Positions 10,431 to 18,556 of a DNA stretch of 64,000 nucleotides are shown here, one piece after another. The notes below the pieces were generated by a model. The model ran no database searches and was not told the DNA's origin. It worked only from the letters and a program-made list of their open reading frames with translations. Origin of the DNA: Noviherbaspirillum sp. L7-7A (GTDB lineage: Bacteria; Pseudomonadota; Gammaproteobacteria; Burkholderiales; Burkholderiaceae_D); contig NZ_JAHQRJ010000002.1 of the NCBI RefSeq assembly GCF_019052805.1, positions 372,001 to 436,000 on the forward strand, in the 5' to 3' direction. Position numbers and translations under genes: made by a program. Each line of letters starts with the position of its first letter. Within the stretch, counting starts at the first letter, position 1.

Positions 10431-11003
10431 TTAGGCGGTTGGCACTTCAGCAAGCTGCTGCACATAGGCCTGCACGTCTTCCGGCCATGTGGCCATCTGC
10501 GCCACTAGCCGCTCGTAGTCGCCGGCGAACAGCGCCCGCGATGCTTCCTCGAAGCCGGCAAGGTTGCCGGCCAGCGTCGACATAGCCTGATATGCGCGCT
10601 CATGCGCCTGGCGTGTCCGGTTCCGGTTGCCGCCGTTGCGCCGCGCTTCGTGCACGAGCTTGCGCAAGGCCACGGAGGCGCCGCCTGGTTGCGCCGCGAG
10701 CCAGTCCCAATGTTCCGGCAGCAGCGTTACTTCCCGCGCGACGACGCCGAGCTTAGGCCGACCTCGGCCCTTGGGCGCTTGCGTTGGTGCAGCCACGGTG
10801 TAGCGCGCAGCGACTGCTTCCTCGCCGCCGCGCAGGTCCAGGTCGACCGACTGGCCGCTGACGTTGCTAAAGACCAGCAGATGCCCCCCGGTTTGCGCTG
10901 AATGCGCCCGCAGCATGGCTACTGCTACCTTCTGCAGTGGACCGGTGGAGAGGAAATGCCCATCTAAGAAAGCGGTGTAAGTAAGTGATGTGGCTTGGTT
11001 CAT
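10431..11003 (-). CDS. DUF2239 family protein
   Basis: 190-residue soluble protein with the DUF2239 signature: N-terminal TYTAFLDGHFLSTGPLQKVA, a conserved GRGRPKLGVVAREVTLLP segment followed by HWDWLAAQPGGASVALRKLV, and a helical C-terminus. The central segment resembles a small basic DNA-binding or ribbon-helix-type region. Function unknown; the family often sits with MarR regulators and transporters. It is first in the leftward cluster. A near-consensus promoter ends only about 8 bases before the ATG, so its mRNA is probably leaderless. Confidence 0.85.
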   Translation of the reverse strand: MNQATSLTYTAFLDGHFLSTGPLQKVAVAMLRAHSAQTGGHLLVFSNVSGQSVDLDLRGGEEAVAARYTVAAPTQAPKGRGRPKLGVVAREVTLLPEHWDWLAAQPGGASVALRKLVHEARRNGGNRNRTRQAHERAYQAMSTLAGNLAGFEEASRALFAGDYERLVAQMATWPEDVQAYVQQLAEVPTA

Positions 11004-11010
11004 GCCAGGA

Positions 11011-11052
11011 ATTCTACCCGGGTGAAATTAATGAGTCAATAATACCCGGGTA
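11011..11052 (-). promoter_or_regulatory. Sigma70 promoter overlapped by repeated ACCCGGGT palindrome
   Basis: On the minus strand: -35 TTGACT (11039-11034), a 17-base spacer and -10 TAGAAT (11016-11011). The palindrome ACCCGGGT occurs twice, at 11016-11023 inside the spacer/-10 edge and at 11044-11051 just upstream of the -35. Two identical 8-bp palindromes about 28 bp apart, flanking a promoter, are what a dimeric repressor such as the MarR protein of this cluster would bind. Transcription is predicted to start at about 11003-11005, almost on the DUF2239 ATG. Confidence 0.7.
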
Positions 11053-11546
11053 AAATACCGCTTGCCGGATGGGCTTTACATTGAGGCCAGTACCGTCCTG
11101 CTCCTCCGAGCCATCTCTTGCACTGGGACACTTGAGGAATGTTTAGCACACTTAAAGTCACTGCTGTGGTGCGGAATCCCGCTGCGCTGTTTCGCGCAGG
11201 ACGGCAACTCAAGTCAAGTTAAGTTTGAGATCACTTCGCAAGACGTCGTGGCTTTTGGAGAGGCTCTCGCGACCTTACTTTCAACGGTGATAAGAACGGC
11301 GGAACTGGTGGACGCGTGGATGCGTATTACTAGCTGGCTGCTTCTGGCCAAATCCAGCCTGACAGCAACTGGCACTTTCGACCCTTTGCGGAAGCTGAAG
11401 CTATATTTGCCGAAGGCCGGTAAGCTACGCATGGTCCTTTGTTGATGTGACGAAAATGGAAATCATCTAGCCGGCCTACCGAGTGCCAAGGAGGCATTGG
11501 CGTAGAGTAAGTCTCTGCCTTACTTTACTAACCGGCGAAGGCCAAG
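11053..11546. other. Intergenic, no convincing gene
   Basis: About 490 bases between the divergent DUF2239 promoter and a decayed IS110. An open plus-strand frame (11062-11445, TTG start) has no motif, no ribosome site and codon use unlike the neighbours. Confidence 0.4.
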
Positions 11547-12701
11547 ATAAACTACTGCGGCATCAATCTGCACACCAATGATTGCCTTATCGTGGTCATC
11601 GATGACCACGATAAGGTTTTGCTTGAGAAGCGTGTTCCAAACGATTTGGCGGGGATATTGCAATTGCTCGCTGCCTACCGACATGACTTGGCTGGTGTCG
11701 TTGAGGAATCGACCTACAACTGGCACTGGCTCGTCGACGGGCTGATAGACGCCGGTTACGAAGTGAAGCTGGCTAATCCATCCGCCATCAAGAAATACGA
11801 AGGGCTCAAACACAGCGGCGACGAAGCGGACGCTCGCTACCTGGCTCACCTGCTGCGCCTTGGCATTCTCCCGACGGGCTCCATCTTGCCACCAGAGCTG
11901 CGCGCGACCCGCGATCTGGCGAAAAAGCGCATGCAACTGGTGCGTAGCCGCACCCAACATATCCTGGCAGCAGAGAACATCACCGCGCGAGAGTATGGCA
12001 GCCGCATCAGCAGCAACCAAGTTATGCCACTGGACGCTGAAGACGTTGACGCAATGCCACTACCCGAGGATGTCAAATACGCGCTAAAAGCGAACGTTGC
12101 GGTGGTCAAGGCAATCAGCGAACAAATCAAAATGCTTGAGAAACGGATTCAGGAACGAGTCATATCCAGCGCAGAATACCGACTGCTCCGGAGTGTGCCA
12201 GGGATCGGCAAGATGTTAGCGCCAGTCATTCTGCTGGAGACGGGCCCGATCGACCGTTTCAAGCAGGTGGGCAACTTCGTGTCGTATGCCCGGTGCTTGG
12301 ACAGCGAACACTCCAGCAATGGCAAGAAAAAAGGCGAAGGCAACACCAAGAACGGCGACAAGTATCTGGCCTGGGCATTTATTGAAGCAGCCAACTTTGC
12401 GCGGCGCTATAACAATCAGGCACGACGGTTCTACAAGCGCAAGAAGGCAAAAACGAACACGGCAGTCGCCACGAAAGCGCTCGCCCACAAGCTGGCTCGA
12501 GCGTGCTACCACATCATGAAGGACGGCAAGCCGTTTGAGGTTGGCCGCTGCAAACTTTTGGAACGCAAAAACTTCGGCCGAGCGCCGCACCAAGATGATC
12601 TCGACCCTCCCTATCGAACGGTCGCACGCAGTGTGCACGCTGACCGCGTTCCGCCGTCGCCAGGGCATCCTGCCATGCCGGCCGTAAAGCTAATCGAGTA
12701 G
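11547..12701 (+). pseudogene. IS110-family transposase with lost start codon and Asp-to-Asn change
   Basis: Frame open from a stop at 11529 to 12701. The N-terminus expected for this family (about MNYCGIDLHSNN) reads I-NYCGINLHTND here: the start position holds ATA (11547) and the first catalytic Asp of the RuvC-like DEDD site is Asn. Later motifs are preserved: HSGDEADARYLAHL, LLRSVPGIGKMLAPVILLE (HhH), NGKKKGEGNTKNGDKYL (Ser/helical region). The first usable start, GTG 11592, omits the catalytic Asp. Both changes are G-to-A transitions. It is otherwise full length, which fits recent inactivation. Confidence 0.8.
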
Positions 12702-12799
12702 TTGCGCAATGTCGCGGTGGAGACTGCTCTATTCGGCATGATGCTCGGGACGCAGGCCGGTAAGATCTCTATTACTGTTGCAACCGCACGAGGCTGACG

Positions 12800-13369
12800 A
12801 TGAGACAGGCACTTCATCCTGCATGGCGTTTTCTGCTGCTGCTGACGCTGGCCGCACCAGCCTGGGCACAGCTGGTTCCCCCGCAGGGACTGGATGTTCC
12901 CTACGAACCTTCACCGCAAGCCGTGGTGCAGACCATGCTGAAGTTGGCGGAGGTCACCGGCGACGACGTGCTGTACGACTTGGGCAGCGGCGACGGCCGC
13001 ATCGTTATCAGCGCGGCAAAAGCCAACGGCGCCAGGGGCGTGGGCATCGACCTCGACCCGCGCCGGATCGATGAGGCCAACGCCAATGCCAAGGCCGCAG
13101 GTGTGGAGGGCAAGGTACAATTCAGGGTGGGTGATCTCTACACCAGTGATTTTTCAGAAGCGAGCGTGGTAACACTGTTCCTATGGCCGCAGGTCAACCG
13201 CAAGCTGCGCCCAATACTATGGCGGCAGTTGAAGCCGGGTACACGGGTGGTGTCTTATATCTGGGACATGGGCGAGGAATGGCCCCCGCAAAAGACAGTG
13301 CGCATCGGCGGCAAGCCCGTTTATCTGTGGACCATCACCGAGGCCGTCAAGGCACGGGCTGTGCGTTAG
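12800..13369 (+). CDS. Secreted or lipid-facing class I SAM methyltransferase-like protein
   Basis: 189-residue protein. Residues 1-23 are a clear Sec signal peptide (basic start, FLLLLTLAAP core, AWA cleavage site). Then a Rossmann methyltransferase fold with motif I DLGSGDGR (60-67), acidic loop residue in GIDLDP (about Asp84) and RVGDLY. A methyltransferase fold behind a signal peptide is unusual because SAM is cytoplasmic. Known homologues in Betaproteobacteria share this layout, often without a defined substrate. ATG at 12800 follows a GAGGCTGA site. It sits alone after the IS110. Confidence 0.82.
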   Translation: MRQALHPAWRFLLLLTLAAPAWAQLVPPQGLDVPYEPSPQAVVQTMLKLAEVTGDDVLYDLGSGDGRIVISAAKANGARGVGIDLDPRRIDEANANAKAAGVEGKVQFRVGDLYTSDFSEASVVTLFLWPQVNRKLRPILWRQLKPGTRVVSYIWDMGEEWPPQKTVRIGGKPVYLWTITEAVKARAVR

Positions 13370-13707
13370 CGCCTGAAATGAACCTGAAGCGAACAGCAGA
13401 ACGGTTTAATTGAGTATGAGGCACCACAGCCATGACCACGACCGGCAGCGGTGCCTCGTCCATAAAATGCATATCGAAATGTCAACACCAGGATAATTAT
13501 CCTATGGAGGAAAGCTGAAATCTCACTCGACTATTGCCAGGAACATCCTCTGGCTTGCCTCTGCGCTGCGCGAGTCTTCGCCGTATTTCGACTGACTTTG
13601 CCACTACTGCTTTCAGCAGCGGACCCGCCCCGAGAGCGTAAGGACATTGCGCTGCTCAGCAAAATGTGGGCTACGGTCCGTCCGTCCTTTCTTTGATAAC
13701 GAAGGCA
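13370..13707. other. Intergenic, nothing recognised
   Basis: 338 bases between convergent genes. It holds a loose inverted pair (GGCACCAC / GCGGTGCC region near 13420-13460) but no gene. Confidence 0.4.
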
Positions 13708-14720
13708 TCACCCATTAGGTGCCACTGACGCGAGTAGACATACGGCTTCGGTTTCAATACTGCCGACATGAGAGCCGGCCGAAAATGTCGCGCAACATGA
13801 TTGCGTGCCTGAACGAATATCACGGTACACGGCGATGCAGCTGCCGGGTCCACTGCCGGTATGTCCAGCCACCGATAAGCCACCGTTGACTTTTCCTGCC
13901 ATGACGCCTAATCCATATCCGGGAGATAACCATGGCCGGCCAGCGATCGGTCCGCCAAGGGTTTCCCCATCGAGCATGGCTATCAATAAATCCTTGCGAA
14001 GCAGGTTTTCCGTCATCAGCCGATGCAACAAGAGAGTCGCATCACCGAGGGGACCGACAAGCAAACCGTGGTACACCCAGCGTGGATCATAAGCTATTAC
14101 CTCGCCCATCTCGACGCCATTGAGATCATATTTTGTACGGGCAAGCTGTACCTGTTTAAGACCCAGCGGATGAAGAACCAGCCTCTGCAGCGCAATTCCG
14201 AATTCCTCGCCTGCACTACGCTCAATAAGGTGACGTACGTAACAATACCCGATATTGGAGTAGGACCATGCGCTACCTGGCTTGTGACGCAACCGCTGTG
14301 CTTCCACGCGTTCCAGCATTATTTCCTCACTCCACGGGGCGTCGCCGCGGTTAACAGCGGCATGATAGGCAGGCAGGACTCCGTAATCCGGGAGTCCTGC
14401 CTGGTGCCTCAACAGCTGCCGGAGAGTAAACGGTCCTCCATGTACGGTTCGTCTAATGACAGCGCCTTGTTCTGCACCTGAAGTAGTGCTGCGGCAGCAA
14501 TGACCGTTTTCGTAAAGCTCCACCAAGGAACCACGACATCCTGCCCGCGTTGAGAAAGTACAGTGCCGTTCCGTATGAGTACATGATACATAGGAAAATT
14601 ATGACATGGACAAAAGAAAAGCTGCCCTATATCGAATTCACGGGCTCCTCGGGATACCAGCCCGCTTTGTGATACTGGTGTTCCTTTGTCCTTTGGTCTG
14701 CTTCGAGTGTGACCTGCCAT
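13708..14720 (-). pseudogene. Serine hydrolase (beta-lactamase/class C PBP-like), frameshifted
   Basis: Joined product of about 330 residues. The N-terminal frame contains the active-site SFTK (SxxK) in VPWWSFTKTVIAAAALL. Homology then shifts frame at about 14440 (LDEPY to GGPFTLRQLLRHQAGLPDYG) and continues with AWSYSNIGY (YxN motif) and GHTGSGPG (HTG in place of KTG). All three catalytic motifs survive in two frames, so this was a beta-lactamase-related esterase or peptidase. No signal peptide is apparent. Confidence 0.82.
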
Positions 14721-14838
14721 CTTTCACAAACGGACAGTGCGGGCGGTTCGGCGAACGGCAAATGTCGACCCATACCAGACTTTGAGCACTAGCGAGCCGG
14801 AGCCTCAGGCAAAGTCCATCACGCTCTCCAGCCGCTTC

Positions 14839-15111
14839 TTAGTTTGAAGATCGTCGGTTACGCTTTGCCGAGAAATATCCTAAGCCTCCATAAAGAACCC
14901 AGATGGCTGGAATAAATCCACCGATAATACCTAACGCCTCTGTCCACCGCTGCGGTGGTGTGTTGAGTAGGATTGGAACAAGTACACCAGTAGTTGCTAA
15001 AAATGAAGGGATAAACGCAGCAAGCCATAAAGGCTTTGACGTTCGCTCGCCCCATAGAACGCCAAACACAATAGTGCAAATCAAAAACAAGAAAGGCAGA
15101 AGCGCTGTCAT
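14839..15111 (-). CDS. Small membrane protein, hypothetical
   Basis: 90-residue protein from ATG 15111 (MTALLPFLFL), preferred because a GAAAGACC stretch precedes it and the extra 53 residues upstream (to 15270) look non-coding. Three predicted membrane helices: residues about 3-20, 27-47 and 60-80, then a basic tail (KRNRRSSN). Not recognised. Confidence 0.55.
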   Translation of the reverse strand: MTALLPFLFLICTIVFGVLWGERTSKPLWLAAFIPSFLATTGVLVPILLNTPPQRWTEALGIIGGFIPAIWVLYGGLGYFSAKRNRRSSN

Positions 15112-15498
15112 GGTCTTTCGGTCTAATTGGTACTTATACGGACCGCCCCTGCCGTTATGTACGGCGGTCTGTGCACTATATATGCATGGGAGGCCACTCG
15201 GCGAAAACCGCCATGCCTGCCAAGTTTTCGACCCAAAACGGACGTAGCAGGTTTGCAAAAAAAGAGCCACTCATCAGCAAGCATGGGGTGACCCAAAGAC
15301 ATCTACAGATACGGTGGCGATTCACGAGTCATAAAAGGCAAAAGCGGATTTCCATTCCTGAAAAGCGCCTTTTGGGGCGTCGCCGCGTTCGCCAGTCAGT
15401 GGGTTCGGCTTATACTTCAATGATAGCGACAGAGTCAGCATCGCCGCCATAGTCTGCCAACTCCGCCACCGTCTATACTCTTTCGGATTGCTTCGCGC

Positions 15499-16719
15499 CT
15501 ACCTGGAGCGTGCTCTCCAGGCTTCTGCCTGGCTGCGCACGACACCGATCAGGCTACCCTGCGCCAGCTCGATATCGACCAAGTGTGTGCCCCATTCTGG
15601 GCGGATTCGGTCGCCAGAATACAGGTCGCTGGCAATGTCGATGCCGACAGCGGTGTAGGCCGGGGAAGTAGTCACGCTTAGGTAGGAGGCATTGTTGGCT
15701 TGAACGCATTCGGCACGGGCAATCGCCTGTGGACTGGCGAACGGCGCATCTGACTTGCGTGCGAGCATTGCGAAGCCTGTATGGTCGTGTGGGCGACCGA
15801 TCAGGTTGGTTTTGGTTGGTAGGTACGAGCGCAGCACGCCAGGCCCGCCAGCGAGCGACGCCGGGTTCGTACAAGCGACTTGGTTGCCATCCGCCAGTCG
15901 ACCGAACAGGCTGTTGGCGGGCGGCGGCGAGCTATCGCGGAAGGAGACGTATGACACTACGCAGCCAGTCTGTCCGGGCGCACGGCACAGCGGCGTCTGC
16001 CTGAAAGTGCCGCCGACGTCTCGGCCTTTTGGTACGCCGATATTGGTGCCGATCAGCAGCGCTGACACCAGTTGCGCACTAGCCGGCTTACCTTCAATTT
16101 CTTGACGCAGCAGGTCGCTTAACACGCGCGCGCCCTGCGAATGGCCGATTAGCACCACGCCCCGACCGTTGTTGTACAGGCGCAAGTACTGGTTCCATGC
16201 CGCCAGTACGTCCAAGTAGGGCATCTGCGTATCAATCGCCATCGGTTGTCCGGTGAGGTGGCTGGTTAAACCGCGGATAGTGACCTGACGGTACACCGGT
16301 GCGAATAGCCTGCATTCCGAGCCGAATCGAGCCAACTGGTGTTCCACAGTGCGCTTTTCTTCCGGGCCGGGGATCATGTCGCTGTTGGGCATGGGATCGT
16401 TGGAAATGGTCGGATACACATAGAAACAGTCGATCGCCGGCGCGATAGCGGCCCGAAAGGTCTCGCGCCCGGCTGGCTCGCCGCCCGGCTTGAACAGGCT
16501 GGCATCAAGATTGATACTGCAGGCATCGCTGCTGCCCGGTAGGCAGAGCCAGTTAGCGCCGTCGGAATAATCGTTGCCGCCAGCGCTGGCGGACTTGGCA
16601 GGTACTGCGGTCGCCACCGAGGCAGGCGCCGGGGTGGACGCAGTGGGCGCAGTGCCGCAGGCTGTAAGCAGAACAGCGGCTAGCGCGCCGACCGGGATCG
16701 GCAGGGTGGTTTGTCTCAT
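15499..16719 (-). CDS. DUF3089 alpha/beta-hydrolase lipoprotein
   Basis: 406-residue predicted outer-membrane or periplasmic lipoprotein. Lipobox LLTAC with acylated Cys21, a low-complexity Ala/Pro/Thr linker to about residue 48, then a DUF3089 hydrolase domain with nucleophile elbow GHSQG (Ser194) and late HDHTGF / GTHLVDI regions that supply candidate His/Asp. Paired Cys residues suggest disulfides in the periplasm. A strong AAGGAAG site sits just before ATG 16719. Probably an esterase or lipase; substrate unknown. Confidence 0.88.
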   Translation of the reverse strand: MRQTTLPIPVGALAAVLLTACGTAPTASTPAPASVATAVPAKSASAGGNDYSDGANWLCLPGSSDACSINLDASLFKPGGEPAGRETFRAAIAPAIDCFYVYPTISNDPMPNSDMIPGPEEKRTVEHQLARFGSECRLFAPVYRQVTIRGLTSHLTGQPMAIDTQMPYLDVLAAWNQYLRLYNNGRGVVLIGHSQGARVLSDLLRQEIEGKPASAQLVSALLIGTNIGVPKGRDVGGTFRQTPLCRAPGQTGCVVSYVSFRDSSPPPANSLFGRLADGNQVACTNPASLAGGPGVLRSYLPTKTNLIGRPHDHTGFAMLARKSDAPFASPQAIARAECVQANNASYLSVTTSPAYTAVGIDIASDLYSGDRIRPEWGTHLVDIELAQGSLIGVVRSQAEAWRARSR

Positions 16720-17302
16720 TTCTTCCTTAATATTGTAATTGCGCGGAACCGGGCTGGTGCCGCAGGGACATCATAAGCCTGTCTATATAGGAATAGACGT
16801 AAGAATATTGTAGTTGGGGCTCATTGCCTCGCCTACGCATAACCTTGCTGCTGACGGGATAATTAAAAGCCGCAGGACATCCGCTGCGTCATTTCGCGCA
16901 GCGACATGAGACGGCCGCTTTACCCAAAAGCGACCGGCAAGCCCAGGAACTTTACTGGCCGCCTTATACAATTCCCTAAAAATACTTGATCCACCTGGGT
17001 ACTGGCAGCTTGTGACGGAGCATCCCGGAATTCCGAGGCAGTAGGCCGACTGGTTAACGTCTGCTTCGGGCCGATCCCGGCCGCTGGACCTTGGCGGGCA
17101 CCAATTTGAACGGTCCCATTTCACTCTCGTGATACGCATTCCACAAAGCGTCAGAGCGGTCAAAAAAGCAGGTTGGCTGCAAAAGGGATATGGCCTTTCC
17201 CGGGAGCCTCCCGCACTACTAGGGCTGAACTTCGCCTCGATGATTCGATCAATCCTAGCCATCGCGGATGGTACATGCGACAGGTCCACAAGGAGTGATG
17301 CC
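16720..17302. other. Divergent promoter region, no gene supported
   Basis: 583 bases between two divergently oriented genes. A long minus-strand open frame here overlaps the ankyrin gene start, has a Cys/Ser/Arg-rich translation and no motif, and is taken as non-coding. Promoters for both flanking genes should lie here. Confidence 0.45.
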
Positions 17303-18136
17303 ATGAGCAAGCAGCAGCCGAACCAGGATATGAGCAAGGCAGTACAGTCGCCTGATGAGCGCCTTGTCGCCGCTGCACACGCCGGCGATCTGCCTGCGAT
17401 ACAGCAAGCTATCACTGATGACGCCAACATCAACGCGAAGGTCGTCACGGACCGGTTCCGGGGCGAAGAATTTCAAAGCACGGCCTTGCATCTGGCGGTA
17501 CTGTATGCGCACGAGGCGGTCGCTGCTTATCTCTTGGAAAAGGGTGCGGACGCGAATGTGCTCGACAGCGCTAACCGCGCACCGCTGCACCTGGCGACTA
17601 TCGCGCGACAGACCAACTTCGTACGTATGCTTTTAAACGCCGGCGCCGACGTGAATCTGAAGGATGCCAAAGGATATTCGCCGCTGCACTCGATTTCCTC
17701 AGCAGGAGGCTCCACGGAGATTGTCGATCTGTTGCTTCAGCGCGGTGCCGATGTAAATGCCGCTGACAATGGCGGCGTGACCCCAATTTTTGATGCGGTG
17801 TATAACGCGCAACCGGTGCTCGTCAAAAAATTGCTTAAACATGGCGCGATGTTCAATGCGTTCGACAACAATGGCGAGCAGCCGATCCATTTTGCCAATC
17901 GAGATAACTTGAAAGAGCGTGGGAGAGCGGAACGGACAGTGGAGTGCCTCGCCCTCCTGCTCGAGGCCGGGGCGAGCGCGGACGCGCCTGATCGTCATGG
18001 CAAGACCCTGGTGGAACAATGCGAAAACGATCCGCGGATAGCAGAGCTGGTGGCAGTGTTCAAAGCCAAGGTCGGAGTTGATGCTGCGCTTGCAAAGATC
18101 CAGCGTGAAGGTCCACAGGGAAACAGCGGTGACTGA
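17303..18136 (+). CDS. Ankyrin-repeat protein
   Basis: 277 residues from ATG 17303, chosen for the AAGGAG site 8 bases upstream; earlier in-frame starts add unrelated sequence. Five to six ankyrin repeats, e.g. STALHLAVLYAHEAVAAYLL, RAPLHLATIARQTNFVRMLL, YSPLHSISSAGGSTEIVDLL, VTPIFDAVYNAQPVLVKKLL, and a C-terminal cap (GKTLVEQCENDPRIAELVAVF). It has no signal peptide, so it is probably a cytoplasmic protein-binding scaffold. Partner unknown. Convergent with the UPF0175 gene. Confidence 0.88.
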   Translation: MSKQQPNQDMSKAVQSPDERLVAAAHAGDLPAIQQAITDDANINAKVVTDRFRGEEFQSTALHLAVLYAHEAVAAYLLEKGADANVLDSANRAPLHLATIARQTNFVRMLLNAGADVNLKDAKGYSPLHSISSAGGSTEIVDLLLQRGADVNAADNGGVTPIFDAVYNAQPVLVKKLLKHGAMFNAFDNNGEQPIHFANRDNLKERGRAERTVECLALLLEAGASADAPDRHGKTLVEQCENDPRIAELVAVFKAKVGVDAALAKIQREGPQGNSGD

Positions 18137-18203
18137 AACAGCCTGTGAAAAAGTAACGACCGAAGCTGCGCCGATCAAACATGTCCAACAAACGGTGGTT
18201 CGG

Positions 18204-18383
18204 TCACTCGCGCAATAGCTTTAGTTCGTCGCCTATTTCGGCAGGATCGTAATCAACCAGCGAAATTCCGCGCTTCTGCACTTCCGCCCAAAAATCGACT
18301 TTGCTCATGCCAGCATTGAGTGCTGCTCGACCAGCCACTACCTTGCTTTGCCGAAAACTCTCAACAGCTTCATCGATGGTCAT
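18204..18383 (-). CDS. UPF0175-like small antitoxin protein, apparently orphan
   Basis: 59-residue protein (MTIDEAVESFRQSKVVAGRAA..., then AGMSKVDFWAEVQKRGISLV and DYDPAEIGDELKLL) preceded by an AGGAGGAGCA ribosome site. The pattern of a helical N-terminus, GRAA..AGMS..FW.E....GI and V.DYDP matches UPF0175 proteins, which usually act as antitoxin or DNA-binding partner of a PIN-like DUF3368 toxin encoded next to them. No PIN gene is present on either side: the ankyrin gene lies downstream and the IS1182 element upstream. An IS-associated loss of the toxin is possible. Confidence 0.7.
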   Translation of the reverse strand: MTIDEAVESFRQSKVVAGRAALNAGMSKVDFWAEVQKRGISLVDYDPAEIGDELKLLRE

Positions 18384-18556
18384 TGCTCCTCCTGTTCAAC
18401 AAATGGCTATTAATTCAAAAGCGCGTCTGCATACGGACCGAATACATCCTTCGGGGAAACTGCTACAGCCTCCAGCACATCGGTGCTTGGGTAAGCATCC
18501 TCGGTCAGGCGCGCCACTGCGGCGCTCGCGGATCGAGGTCGTCTGTTTTCGACCCA

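Noticed and set aside
11062-11445. Plus-strand frame of 127 codons
   Set aside because: TTG start inside the promoter region of the divergent gene, no motif, antisense frame equally open.
16783-17448. Long minus-strand open frame (221 codons)
   Set aside because: Overlaps the start of the ankyrin gene, Cys/Ser/Arg-rich translation without motif, no ribosome site.
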